This document shows, piece after piece, positions 46,105 to 54,922 of a stretch of 64,000 nt of DNA; the first letter of the stretch is position 1; the number at the start of each line of letters is the position of its first letter. The DNA is from Vibrio splendidus. GTDB lineage: Bacteria > Pseudomonadota > Gammaproteobacteria > Enterobacterales > Vibrionaceae. A program made the translations under genes and the position numbers. Location: positions 1,240,001 to 1,304,000 of the forward strand of contig NZ_LNRF01000001.1 in the NCBI RefSeq assembly GCF_001557875.1. The letters run 5' to 3'. The notes under the pieces are model-generated. The model searched no databases and was not told where the DNA came from. It saw only the letters and a list, made by a program, of their open reading frames with translations.

Positions 46105-48153
46105 TTATAGCTTACCAATAATATACGAATCAAAGTGTCTCAACTCAACATCAAGTCCAGAAGTAGCTAAGTTGAGATTATTGTAATCTTCACTTGTTCC
46201 TATGATTATCTGCTTACCTATTCTCTTTACTTCCGATGATTTTATAATGAACTCTTGAAAACTCTCGTTCTTAGCTTCTTGTTGTCGAGGTTCATCGAGG
46301 ATTAGTAATCCCAAATGATTCGTTTCCTGTCCAGAAGCACTATCTAGAGTTAACATCGAATATAGATATGACCAAATAACACGAATGTTATCGCTGGCTG
46401 AAGCCTCTGAATTAATATCAACCTCATTAAGCGCTGGTTTGAAACTTCGTTCTGATATTTCGAAGTCCTTGAGATCGCTACTGCTATAGCCAAACGCCTC
46501 TAGATTAGTCACAAAGCTGTTTTTTAAAGCTCTTAACTTTCTACGATCATTGGCACTTAAGCCATTAAATGGAAGTGCGCTTAGAGCTTTTTCGGCTATA
46601 CCCCATGACAACAAGGCTTCATCCATCTTTCCCTTGATTTCTTCTTCGCTTCGGAGAGCTTTTTCCAATGAAAAAACCTCTCCTTCTAGAAGAAGCTCTT
46701 TCTTAATATCACTTCTTGATGGTGCAGCAGTCGAGTCGATCAAACTGTCCTTGATACTTCTTATGACTGCACGAGTTTTAGTCAACTCAGACCGAGATTC
46801 TCCCAACAAGTTTTCTTTTCTATCAAGTTTTAGTGCCTCTCCTTTCGCTAAGGCGCTATATGCATCCAGTTGCTTTTCTAGGTATTTTATATTGTCATTT
46901 AAGCCCAAAACCTTTGAATCATTATCTCCTAATTCCGTTAGCAGTGTTTCAGGCATTTTCCTTTGGCAAGTCGGGCATTGCTTTTGTACGATAGAAAAAT
47001 TCTCTTCAGACCCAATTTCCTCAAGACGTTGGAGATCTTTATACTTTCGCAAACTGTCTTGGACATCATGGATCCTATCCTTAATGGAGCCAAAGTACTT
47101 ATCAGATACTGACAAGTCAGAAAGTAACATACTAATGCTCTTTTCTTGGCTGCTTAGAAGGGTTTGCTGCTGTTCTAAATCACGCTCTAGCTTGCTAATT
47201 TTTTTCGAATCAAGCTTAGTACTAGTGAACTCATATTTTAGCTTAGCCAAAGCAATATTTAGGTTTCCTATACGCTCTTTATAGGACACCGCATTGTCAG
47301 AATCATAAAAATAAAGGTACGAACTATTGGCTAATTGTGTTTTCTTTCCAATTTTCTCGTCCAACTGGTTCGAAACAAAACCATATGTTTTCTTCGCCTC
47401 ATTCATAAGGTTATCAAGAGCTAGTTCCCATGCTCTCTCAGCATCTTTTTTCTTCTGAACATGCTCTTGCCTTCTTTTAGCGACCCCCCTAGCATCGAGG
47501 TCTAGGGTAAACTCGATTACTCGCTCAGATAGTTCTTTTATACCCAAGTATGTGGGCAATATATTAAGAATACCGCCCCATCCACGCGTTTGCTCAACAT
47601 AGTTCATCGCAAATATAGCTTCTAGGTAAAGTGGACATTCACCACCGCTATATTTGGTGACTATAGGAAGGTCTATCTCCAGAAAATCAGCAAGCAGGTA
47701 GTGAAAGCCCCTCTCTCGAGATGCAGCTCCTTCAACTCTTAAATAGTAGTCTGAACTTTCTATGTCATTCCTTTCGAGGACTTCTTCAACCGACAAGTCA
47801 AAATATACAGAAATCAGATCTTTTCTATCTTCATTGCTGCTCCTCATTATCGTCATGCGCTTGGTCGAATTAGAAATTTGAAGATATATTTTCGACCCAA
47901 TAACACTAACTTTCCTTCCACCTTCGACCCTTAATTGACTGGTCAATGCTGTTTTTAAAGGTACTTTTCTCGATGGGCCTAAACAACCTTCCAATCCAAG
48001 CGCGTATATAATGGATTGTATGCAAGTAGACTTACCGTGCGTGTTCTCAGCATGAATTATATTGAGACCTTGCTTGAAAGGAATATCTGTACCATATAGG
48101 CCATCATTGGTTTGAGTACGAATAGATAGTTTCTCTATTACAAGGTTTAACAT
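46105..48153 (-). CDS. SMC/Rad50-like ATPase of an ABC-3C (Lamassu-like) defence system
   Basis: 682 residues. Walker A is AENTHGKST (residues 35-43), Walker B is HLGLLILDEPRQQ near residue 620, and between them is a long coiled coil with a CPTC zinc-hook near residue 392 (VQKQCPTCQRKMPE). This is the layout of Rad50/SMC-type ATPases and of the ATPase in three-component ABC systems, including Lamassu LmuB. In those systems the ATPase senses foreign or broken DNA and releases an effector nuclease. The start overlaps the middle gene by 7 nt. Third gene of three; the exact subtype is not certain. Confidence 0.8.
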   Translation of the reverse strand: MLNLVIEKLSIRTQTNDGLYGTDIPFKQGLNIIHAENTHGKSTCIQSIIYALGLEGCLGPSRKVPLKTALTSQLRVEGGRKVSVIGSKIYLQISNSTKRMTIMRSSNEDRKDLISVYFDLSVEEVLERNDIESSDYYLRVEGAASRERGFHYLLADFLEIDLPIVTKYSGGECPLYLEAIFAMNYVEQTRGWGGILNILPTYLGIKELSERVIEFTLDLDARGVAKRRQEHVQKKKDAERAWELALDNLMNEAKKTYGFVSNQLDEKIGKKTQLANSSYLYFYDSDNAVSYKERIGNLNIALAKLKYEFTSTKLDSKKISKLERDLEQQQTLLSSQEKSISMLLSDLSVSDKYFGSIKDRIHDVQDSLRKYKDLQRLEEIGSEENFSIVQKQCPTCQRKMPETLLTELGDNDSKVLGLNDNIKYLEKQLDAYSALAKGEALKLDRKENLLGESRSELTKTRAVIRSIKDSLIDSTAAPSRSDIKKELLLEGEVFSLEKALRSEEEIKGKMDEALLSWGIAEKALSALPFNGLSANDRRKLRALKNSFVTNLEAFGYSSSDLKDFEISERSFKPALNEVDINSEASASDNIRVIWSYLYSMLTLDSASGQETNHLGLLILDEPRQQEAKNESFQEFIIKSSEVKRIGKQIIIGTSEDYNNLNLATSGLDVELRHFDSYIIGKL

Positions 48154-48620
48154 ATGACATTACCCTGAATTATGTTGTTAATTCTTTGATCGTTAAAATG
48201 GGATTTCGAGTAAACATTAATGAAATCACTTTCGAGAATAAAAATATTTGTATCAACATCTATTTTTTTAGCAAAATTCGCCCCTTTGGAGGTGAGCTTG
48301 ATACTCTTGGCATCATCAATGACAAATAGTTTTTCACCTATACCTATATCTATTGCTCGATCTACAAGTGGGTCAAAACGGATGTTACTGTTCTCACAAG
48401 AAAGTAAACCTTTCCGATATGCAACACGCTTTTTATCGGACGAAACAAGAGCATAAAGCACTTGGATTTTTTTCAAGTTAGCTTTGTTACCAGAACATAG
48501 CTTATATAGGATTAATGCTAACAACGATATACGCCAGAGAGGTCTAAATTCCGCGTCAACAGAAGCGCCTCTATAGTTAAACTTGATGCCGTGTTGGGGT
48601 TCAATATCAAATAAATCCAT
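48147..48620 (-). CDS. Middle component of the ABC-3C (Lamassu-like) system
   Basis: 157 residues from ATG 48620, whose first base is the last of the upstream stop (TAATG); an ATG 11 codons earlier would overlap that gene by 34 nt. The sequence looks like a small winged-helix protein (RISLLALILYKLCSGNKANLKK, then AIDIGIGEKLFVIDDAKSIK with LTSKGANFAKKI). That size and position, between a nuclease-like gene and an SMC-like ATPase, fit the middle component of ABC-3C systems or LmuC. The family match rests mainly on context. Confidence 0.65.
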   Translation of the reverse strand: MDLFDIEPQHGIKFNYRGASVDAEFRPLWRISLLALILYKLCSGNKANLKKIQVLYALVSSDKKRVAYRKGLLSCENSNIRFDPLVDRAIDIGIGEKLFVIDDAKSIKLTSKGANFAKKIDVDTNIFILESDFINVYSKSHFNDQRINNIIQGNVIC

Positions 48621-49531
48621 TAGTGAAAATCCAATGTACAGTTCATGAGCCAATCAGCAACAGTTCCGAGAGCAATAGTATCTAGATTGTCTTCATGTAG
48701 TTTGCCAGAGTTTTCTAACTTCTTTCGCAACGCATTTTTCTGATAAGCGATGCTTTGGGATTCGGGGGATGAGTCTAAAGCCTCGATAAAAATCTCTTCA
48801 GCTCGTTTATCCTTCGTTGAGGTTATAGCTTTGTGGAACTCTGGGTAATCTTCCTTTAGTAGAGTTAACATGTTTTGGGACATTATCGCCTTACGCGTTA
48901 AAAGACCTTTGCCATTAGCAACAACACTAGGGGTTGAGTTGAGTTTACTAAGTTTAGTAGTCAGGTTTGACATAAACTCCGTTGAAGTATCTTCGATAAA
49001 AGAGGCTACGTGATGTTCCTCTATATCCAATACGTCCAGCTTTAATGTGGCAAGACCTGCCCGCAAGAGCATAGTTTCTTCTTTTTTAAACTCACTACGA
49101 TCCCAAATCAAAACTCTGAAATCATTATTGTCAACATAATCAAGGTTTGCAGCCTTAACTTCTAAAGTCTTTTTGGTCGCATGAGCCACTAAGTCTTTAG
49201 TTTTGTGAGCAGGCACTACCAAAATCCATCTTTTAATCTTTAGATCTCCAAAAAAGCCACTCATTTTGACCGTATTAGAAATAAACTTCCCGATATCTCT
49301 AGTCATCTTATTACGTTGCTTTTCGTAAAGTTTAGAGACATTTTCAACTTCTTCAGGACAATACATCTGGTAAGCATATCCATCGAGTGAGAAACCTTCT
49401 ATACCACCATCTCCCTTGTCATGGTCAGGTATAGGGATATAATTCGCAGACGAGTAGCGTTCTTTCAAAAGGTCATTTGCATGGCTTTCCCACTCATCAG
49501 GAAACCATACTTTGTCGTTGCTCAATTCCAT
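48620..49531 (-). CDS. Effector (nuclease-like) of the ABC-3C (Lamassu-like) system
   Basis: 303 residues. Near residue 40, HDKGDGGIEGFSLDGYAYQMYCPEE resembles the D-G-I-E-G...Y-Q core of restriction-endonuclease-fold effectors found with ABC-3C ATPases. The usual Lys of a PD-(D/E)xK site is not evident (QMY), so catalysis may be altered or use another residue. The second half (about 165-303) is helical. First gene of the three-gene operon, overlapping the next by 1 nt; the promoter is probably in 49532-49661. Confidence 0.65.
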   Translation of the reverse strand: MELSNDKVWFPDEWESHANDLLKERYSSANYIPIPDHDKGDGGIEGFSLDGYAYQMYCPEEVENVSKLYEKQRNKMTRDIGKFISNTVKMSGFFGDLKIKRWILVVPAHKTKDLVAHATKKTLEVKAANLDYVDNNDFRVLIWDRSEFKKEETMLLRAGLATLKLDVLDIEEHHVASFIEDTSTEFMSNLTTKLSKLNSTPSVVANGKGLLTRKAIMSQNMLTLLKEDYPEFHKAITSTKDKRAEEIFIEALDSSPESQSIAYQKNALRKKLENSGKLHEDNLDTIALGTVADWLMNCTLDFH

Positions 49532-49661
49532 TAAAATCTGCTCAATAATGCGTCACAAGTAACATCAACTAAAACACTAGATTATAAGAATATAATCACT
49601 AATAAACAGTGAGCATAATCAAATTGTATCTAGTTGTTCTATAAGACAACTATTAACTTCG

Positions 49662-50087
49662 TTATGAAACTATTCTTATCATACTTTCAAAAAAAGCTGA
49701 CTCTGTACTCTCATACAAATCTCTTCCATCTGAAACGAACACACACACAAGAAAAGAATTTTCATTAGTGTTTACAAGCATTGATCTCAACCAAAACGTC
49801 TCATGACATTCCAGCGGGGCGAGCGTATCAGCTCCCTCAAAGATGACAAGTGTCTTGCGTCTACATTGTTCCAAAGTAACAACTAATTCTCGATTTTCTT
49901 CTGCTGCGAAAGCAGCTAGAGGGGATTCATAGTCATTAAAGTTCAGGCTAAAGACATCGATGCCTCTAAGCTTCGCTTGGTCTCTACACATATCTAGATA
50001 GCCCGCAGGCGTACGCTCAGTTATTAGTGAGCAGATGGTAAGCTCTAATTCCCATGCCATATTGATAAATCTTTCTGCACTAACCAT
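49662..50087 (-). CDS. Hypothetical protein next to the ABC-3C operon
   Basis: 141 residues, not recognised. The sequence is alpha/beta, with RKTLVIFEGADTLAPLECHE near residue 80, which looks like a Walker B strand followed by an acidic turn, and LVCVFVSDGRDLYE later as a second strand-loop. There is no P-loop, so it is not a complete ATPase; it could be a half-domain or regulatory relative of an AAA/STAND protein. Same strand as the ABC-3C operon with a 130-bp gap. The ribosome site is weak. Confidence 0.55.
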   Translation of the reverse strand: MVSAERFINMAWELELTICSLITERTPAGYLDMCRDQAKLRGIDVFSLNFNDYESPLAAFAAEENRELVVTLEQCRRKTLVIFEGADTLAPLECHETFWLRSMLVNTNENSFLVCVFVSDGRDLYESTESAFFESMIRIVS

Positions 50088-50399
50088 AACGAGGCTTAAC
50101 TAACGATCACATACTTCTAAGAGTAGTCGATTTAAAATAGATAGCTAACTCTGAGAATAATGTGCAAATACACTCACAAAAACATTTATTTTGGCGCACA
50201 ATGAAAAATAAAATCAAAAAATACAAGTAACTCAAAAATTATAGATTAAGCTACTGATAAATATAAACATTAAAAACAGTGACAATTATTTAGATAATAA
50301 TATTAAAGTCACTAAAAAATATGTAATTATTTTGAACAATCTCGATTATCATATTGAATATGAAGAATTTTCTTTTATACTCCACCTTGATTTTGATTT

Positions 50400-50440
50400 A
50401 TTTAAGTTATAATAAATCCTTTTATAACAATAACTTAAAT
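50400..50440. promoter_or_regulatory. Inverted repeat upstream of tnsA
   Basis: ATTTAAGTTAT and ATAACTTAAAT form a perfect 11-bp inverted repeat with a 19-bp spacer, ending 67 bp before the tnsA ATG. A candidate operator for the transposition operon. Confidence 0.4.
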
Positions 50441-50460
50441 GAAAAAATAAGTTGGACAGC
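50441..50460 (+). promoter_or_regulatory. TnsB-site-like motif near the tnsA promoter
   Basis: GAAAAAATAAGTTGGACAGC shares the block AAGTTGGA and the leading GA-AA with the repeats at 45856-45915, in the same orientation. In Tn7 the tnsA promoter lies among TnsB sites. A single copy, so tentative. Confidence 0.35.
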
Positions 50461-50507
50461 CTAGTCGTGAACTGCTACTTATATATTAGTCACTAAGGAT
50501 TAATATT

Positions 50508-51371
50508 ATGAAACCAGTCTTACAACCAAGCATCACAAGACGCGAACTTAATAAATTAAGAAAACACTTAGGTAAAATTAAAAATGGAACCTATGAGCCT
50601 TTTATTACAGTTAGAAGATCTAACAGTGTCGGTTTATCGCATATTTTGTTCAGCCACAAGACTAATCGTTGTCATCACCTATTTAGTTTGGGCGAGCTCG
50701 CGCTATTCCTTCATCTAGAGCATGACCCTGATGTGTTAGACATACAAGAACAGTACCCACTACCGATCAATGAGACACTTTCATGCGCTGAAAAGCTGAA
50801 CTATCGTCACCCAGGGAAATACAAAGAACGAGATGGCAGAGAAATCCCTGCTGCAACGATGACCACAGATTTTGTTGCCACAATTCACGATGTTACAAGC
50901 GGACAACTTTATATTAAGCCATACAATTACAAGCCAAGTTCAGCTTTGAGTACTGAATTTGAGTCTCCGCAAAAAGTAAAGCGAACCAAGCAGAAGTTCA
51001 GAATAGAGCAAATGTATTGGGGTCGTCACAACCATCACCTAATTCAGGTGACAGAAGAAGATTTAAACCCTAATAAAACATACAACCTTCAATGGCTTAG
51101 AGAGACATATCACCACGTCAGGAAGAGTCAAATTGACGGTCATTTATGCCAAGGAATGCTAGAAACCCTCAGCAATTGCTTATTAAGCAATCCTGAATTT
51201 ACTCTCAAGCAATGTCTGAGTTACTCCGCGTCAACCCACGATGTTTCTGAACTTGCCGCTCTAGAGATCTTTCAACACTTGGTCTATTCAAACCAATTAA
51301 ATGTAGATCTGAACGAACGCATAGAAGTTTTTCGCCCTGTAATCATGATTTCGAAGCACGATGAGAATTAA
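50508..51371 (+). CDS. tnsA: Tn7-like transposase endonuclease subunit TnsA
   Basis: 287 residues, close to Tn7 TnsA (273). It cuts the 5' ends of the element while TnsB cuts the 3' ends, allowing cut-and-paste. The restriction-endonuclease-like catalytic set is visible: Glu63 in SLGELALFLHLEHDPDVLDIQ, Asp121 in TTDFVATI and Lys137 (or Lys142) in YIKPYNYK. The C-terminal winged-helix part starts near residue 185. The ATG has AAGGA eight bases upstream. First gene of the operon; its end overlaps tnsB by 11 nt. Confidence 0.9.
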   Translation: MKPVLQPSITRRELNKLRKHLGKIKNGTYEPFITVRRSNSVGLSHILFSHKTNRCHHLFSLGELALFLHLEHDPDVLDIQEQYPLPINETLSCAEKLNYRHPGKYKERDGREIPAATMTTDFVATIHDVTSGQLYIKPYNYKPSSALSTEFESPQKVKRTKQKFRIEQMYWGRHNHHLIQVTEEDLNPNKTYNLQWLRETYHHVRKSQIDGHLCQGMLETLSNCLLSNPEFTLKQCLSYSASTHDVSELAALEIFQHLVYSNQLNVDLNERIEVFRPVIMISKHDEN

Positions 51372-53538
51372 TCAAAAATTAGTCGATGGCAAAAAGGGGC
51401 TTGAATATCTCATCGTAGATATATGCCAAAACCTCGACATGATTGCTGTCACTCAACTCAATGTTGAGCGCCCAAAAAGGCCTTATACGCTTTCGCTGAG
51501 TGATACGTTGAGTCAAATAGAGCTAGGCAAATGGAAAGTGCTAAAGCATTCCTTTAGCCCTTACCTATACATGTCAGACGAAGAGTTACTGAAAGACAAA
51601 AAGCGCAGTAAATGGTTACAACGTAGAGACAACAGCTTCCACATCATTGCCCCGCTAATCGATAACGACGAACTACGTCACAGCTATCTATTTATCGATA
51701 GCAGTTCAATCCTAGATCGTTTGATAAAAAAATCGGGCCGCAGTCGTAGTTATGTAGCAAAAATTTTAAATCGTTATTGGTATTACGGTTCTCATATCAA
51801 TGCTCTACTCCCTCTATGGAGAAACTGTGGAACGAATCAGTCTTTACCTGAATCACCGTCATTTGACCAAGCCCCTGAGTTAGGCAAAAGTGGCCCCAAA
51901 ACTAGGTATGGAACACCTTATCGTGGAGTCACTCAACAAGATATTAAAAATATTCGACGATTTGCCAAAACTATTCCAAACGGCGGAAAAGTCAGGTTGA
52001 GTGACCTTTACGATCAGTTTACACGCAAGTTCATGTATGCACGGGTTAGACCAATGGTTGAAGGAGCACATGAAATAGCTTTACCCGTTCCAAGAGCCAA
52101 GCTCATTTCACGAAACACCTTTAACTACCATTTTAAGCAAAACGTTGATCAGCTTGAATTGATTCGGAAGTCTGTCGGTACAATCAACTTCCAAAAAGAC
52201 CATCGAGGCCGATCAGGTCTTGCTCGACAAGGCGTCCGTGGGCCCACGAGCCGTTACGAAATAGATGCAACAGTTGTTGATCAATACATCCGTTACCCCT
52301 ATGACAAAACCAATCAGTTAGCGACGGGACGCCCTGTGATCTATCTAGTTGTGGATACGTGGTCTGGCATGTTTGTAGGCACTCATGCTTGTTTTCACGG
52401 CCCTGATTGGACAGGGGCATCACAAGCCCTTTTCAACGCGTTTACCAACAAAGTCCAGTTTGCTAATCGCTATGGCGTTGAAATTACTGAAAATGAATGG
52501 CCGTGTCACCATGTCTGCTCTCAGTTAGTCATGGATCGAGGCTCCGAGTATACAGACCGTAATATTGAAAGCATGCTCAAAGGGGAAATTGGCTTATCAG
52601 TCGCCAGCTTCGCTCCGTATCATCGCGGGGATTGTAAAGGAACTGTCGAGAAAGCGTTTGATATCTTTCATCAAAATGCTGTTCGATTTGTACCTGGTCA
52701 AGTTATGAAAGTGCCCTGCAAGGAGGAACAACACGCTTCTAGAAAAGCGTCGATGTCCTTCGAAGCGTTCATGGAAAAGCTCATAAGGACAATCATTTAT
52801 ACCAACAATAACCGCCTGAGAAAGAACAACCATAACTTTGAGATGTCTCGAGATGATGTTGGTTTCTCTCCTAGAGACTTATATCTCTATGGGCTAGAAG
52901 AAATGATGATCCCACCAGCTCAGATACCTGAGGAGCAACTTCGTTTCGCATTACTACCTGCTGACAAGGCGACTGTGAGAATGGAGGGTGTTTACTTTAA
53001 GGGGCTGTATTACAGCTCTAACAAAATCATTCAGAAACAGTGGTTAGACAAAGCTCGTAATTTTGGTCGATACACAGTAGAGGTTCGATACGACCAAAAT
53101 TCAACGAACTTAATTTGGTGTAAAGACCTTGAATCTAACGAACTAATTACTCTAGAACTCACTGACCGCTCTGAAGCGTATCGTAATCAGATTTGGCAAT
53201 CGACTCTGCATGAAATCGAATTAACCAAACAAAAACAAAGCCTTCATGAAGAGTATTCATTCGCTAACAAAATTGAGTTCTTAAACAAACTGGATGAAAT
53301 CGATAAACAAGCAAAAGCTGACGCTAGATTCCTAAAAACATCGTCAGCAAAGTCTATCGAGACTGGCATTAAAAAACGAAAGAATATTGTTTCTTCTATT
53401 GAACGCAACAAACAATCTGAACAAATAGCAGCAACGTTAAGTTACGAAGAGATCGATAGTTCGACCGCTAAAAAGAAAACCCAACACTTGGAAACACCTG
53501 ATTTTTTTGACTTTGATGATGAACAAGATGATAGCTAA
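51361..53538 (+). CDS. tnsB: Tn7-like DDE transposase TnsB
   Basis: 725 residues (Tn7 TnsB is 702). It binds the transposon ends and performs 3'-end cutting and strand transfer. A helix-turn-helix region occupies about 110-260, and the retroviral-integrase-like core gives Asp302 (YEIDATVVDQYI), Asp392 (LVMDRGSEYTD) and Glu430 (GDCKGTVEKAF). A beta-barrel (about 490-570) and a Lys/Glu-rich C-terminal tail follow; the acidic end (FFDFDDEQDDS) may contact TnsC. Overlaps tnsA by 11 nt and tnsC by 32 nt. Confidence 0.95.
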   Translation: MRINQKLVDGKKGLEYLIVDICQNLDMIAVTQLNVERPKRPYTLSLSDTLSQIELGKWKVLKHSFSPYLYMSDEELLKDKKRSKWLQRRDNSFHIIAPLIDNDELRHSYLFIDSSSILDRLIKKSGRSRSYVAKILNRYWYYGSHINALLPLWRNCGTNQSLPESPSFDQAPELGKSGPKTRYGTPYRGVTQQDIKNIRRFAKTIPNGGKVRLSDLYDQFTRKFMYARVRPMVEGAHEIALPVPRAKLISRNTFNYHFKQNVDQLELIRKSVGTINFQKDHRGRSGLARQGVRGPTSRYEIDATVVDQYIRYPYDKTNQLATGRPVIYLVVDTWSGMFVGTHACFHGPDWTGASQALFNAFTNKVQFANRYGVEITENEWPCHHVCSQLVMDRGSEYTDRNIESMLKGEIGLSVASFAPYHRGDCKGTVEKAFDIFHQNAVRFVPGQVMKVPCKEEQHASRKASMSFEAFMEKLIRTIIYTNNNRLRKNNHNFEMSRDDVGFSPRDLYLYGLEEMMIPPAQIPEEQLRFALLPADKATVRMEGVYFKGLYYSSNKIIQKQWLDKARNFGRYTVEVRYDQNSTNLIWCKDLESNELITLELTDRSEAYRNQIWQSTLHEIELTKQKQSLHEEYSFANKIEFLNKLDEIDKQAKADARFLKTSSAKSIETGIKKRKNIVSSIERNKQSEQIAATLSYEEIDSSTAKKKTQHLETPDFFDFDDEQDDS

Positions 53539-54922
53539 TTATACACCTCACCCTAACTCTCAGATGGCAAGAAATCCTCTGATTGAAGCGCTTGGAATGC
53601 CATTGCTACCTAAACAATTTATACAGGCGACAACATTATCTCCTGACATGTTGATTGATGTGAGTTCACTCCCTACTGAGCATCATGGCTACTACACCAG
53701 AACATTCATTGATAACCTATCTGAGTGCTATGTTGTTCAGGATGAAGCCCCTCGCCTTTATGACACAGTATTTCGCATGATTGAGCGAGGCTATATCTAC
53801 CGCAATCCTTTGGTGTATGGCGATATTAAACAATTGCAATTTGCCAACTCTATTGAAATACCTGAAGGGCAAGAACGCACTCTAAAGCAAACAGCAAATC
53901 AGCAGAGCTTTTTGGTTGCGGGTCTATCAGGTCGCGGCAAGTCTGCGATGGTTGAAAGCATCTTGTCAGCCATTCCTCAAATCATTTCTCATCAAGAGTA
54001 TCAAGGGAAAAGATTCATCTACGAACAGATTGTCTGGCTTAAGGTGGATATCCCAACAGCGAGAGGCCAGCGGGCATTGCTATGGAGGATCCTTGAGTCT
54101 ATTGATAGTGTAACGGGAGAGAATTATTACGAATCACATCAAAAAAGTTCAGTCACGGCACTAATGATTGCTGTTCGTAAAGCTTTACTCATTCATGGAG
54201 TTGGGCTTATTGCTCTAGATGAAGCTCAAAACCTATCAGAGACTCGACAGTACGAAAAAGTCGGTAACAACGAAAATGCCACACTAAAGTTCGTTGAAGA
54301 GTTGTTTAACAAAGTTGGTGTACCGCTCCTATTGGTCGGGACATTATCAACACTCAATCTATTTTCCAAAGAGATGACCTCCGCTAGGCGTATTGGAAAA
54401 ACAGGTTCGCTTATCTTAGAACAATGTGATGTTGAAAGTTCTTTTTGGAAACGCTTCATTAAGCAAATGTGTTCTACACAATTACTTAAGAATCAGACAA
54501 CTGACATCGATACTCTAACGCGTCATATACACTACCTGTCAGCAGGAATACCTGCCATAGCAAGTAGTTTAATAAAGGCCACGTTGTCTTATCTGACCTA
54601 TCTAACGCCAAGCAATCAAGATCTAAGCATGGCGGCATTAAACCATGTATTTAAAGAACAGTTCATCCTGGTTTCAGGAGCACTGACGGCTCTAAAACGT
54701 GGTCAGTTCCATAAATATGAAGATTGTATTCCTTTGTCTCAACTTCACTCGGTTCAAGAGGATTTTTCTCTCTACGGCGATTCAAATTTTGGCAGTGACC
54801 AACTCAAGAAGCAACCCACTAAAAGCTCTCGCTCTGCCGTAAACCTATCTGAAAAAGATCAAGAAATGCTTGAGAACCTTACTCCTGAATCTCTTTTAGC
54901 ACAGGCTCGCAAGTATGAATAA
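53507..54922 (+). CDS. tnsC: Tn7-like AAA+ regulator TnsC
   Basis: 471 residues from ATG 53507; ATGs at 53516, 53519 and 53528 are also possible. It is the ATP-dependent regulator that links target selectors (TniQ/TnsD) to the TnsA-TnsB transposase. Walker A: GLSGRGKSAMVES near residue 140; Walker B: GLIALDEAQNLSE near 235; a sensor/arginine-finger region (SARRIGKTGSLILEQ) near 290. The C-terminal helical part extends beyond the AAA lid. It overlaps tnsB by 32 nt and tniQ by 8 nt. Confidence 0.93.
   Translation: MTLMMNKMIANYTPHPNSQMARNPLIEALGMPLLPKQFIQATTLSPDMLIDVSSLPTEHHGYYTRTFIDNLSECYVVQDEAPRLYDTVFRMIERGYIYRNPLVYGDIKQLQFANSIEIPEGQERTLKQTANQQSFLVAGLSGRGKSAMVESILSAIPQIISHQEYQGKRFIYEQIVWLKVDIPTARGQRALLWRILESIDSVTGENYYESHQKSSVTALMIAVRKALLIHGVGLIALDEAQNLSETRQYEKVGNNENATLKFVEELFNKVGVPLLLVGTLSTLNLFSKEMTSARRIGKTGSLILEQCDVESSFWKRFIKQMCSTQLLKNQTTDIDTLTRHIHYLSAGIPAIASSLIKATLSYLTYLTPSNQDLSMAALNHVFKEQFILVSGALTALKRGQFHKYEDCIPLSQLHSVQEDFSLYGDSNFGSDQLKKQPTKSSRSAVNLSEKDQEMLENLTPESLLAQARKYE

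Larger units (their letters stand above)
50088..50507. other. AT-rich intergenic region upstream of tnsA
   Basis: A 420-bp gap between the hypothetical gene and tnsA, very AT-rich from 50200 to 50450. It contains an 11-bp inverted repeat (50400-50410 with 50430-50440) and a TnsB-site-like motif (50441-50460). No gene seen. Confidence 0.55.

Noticed and set aside
46550-47284. 244-codon open frame opposite the SMC-like ATPase
   Set aside because: Ser/Phe-rich composition is typical of an antisense shadow of a coiled-coil gene; no ribosome site.
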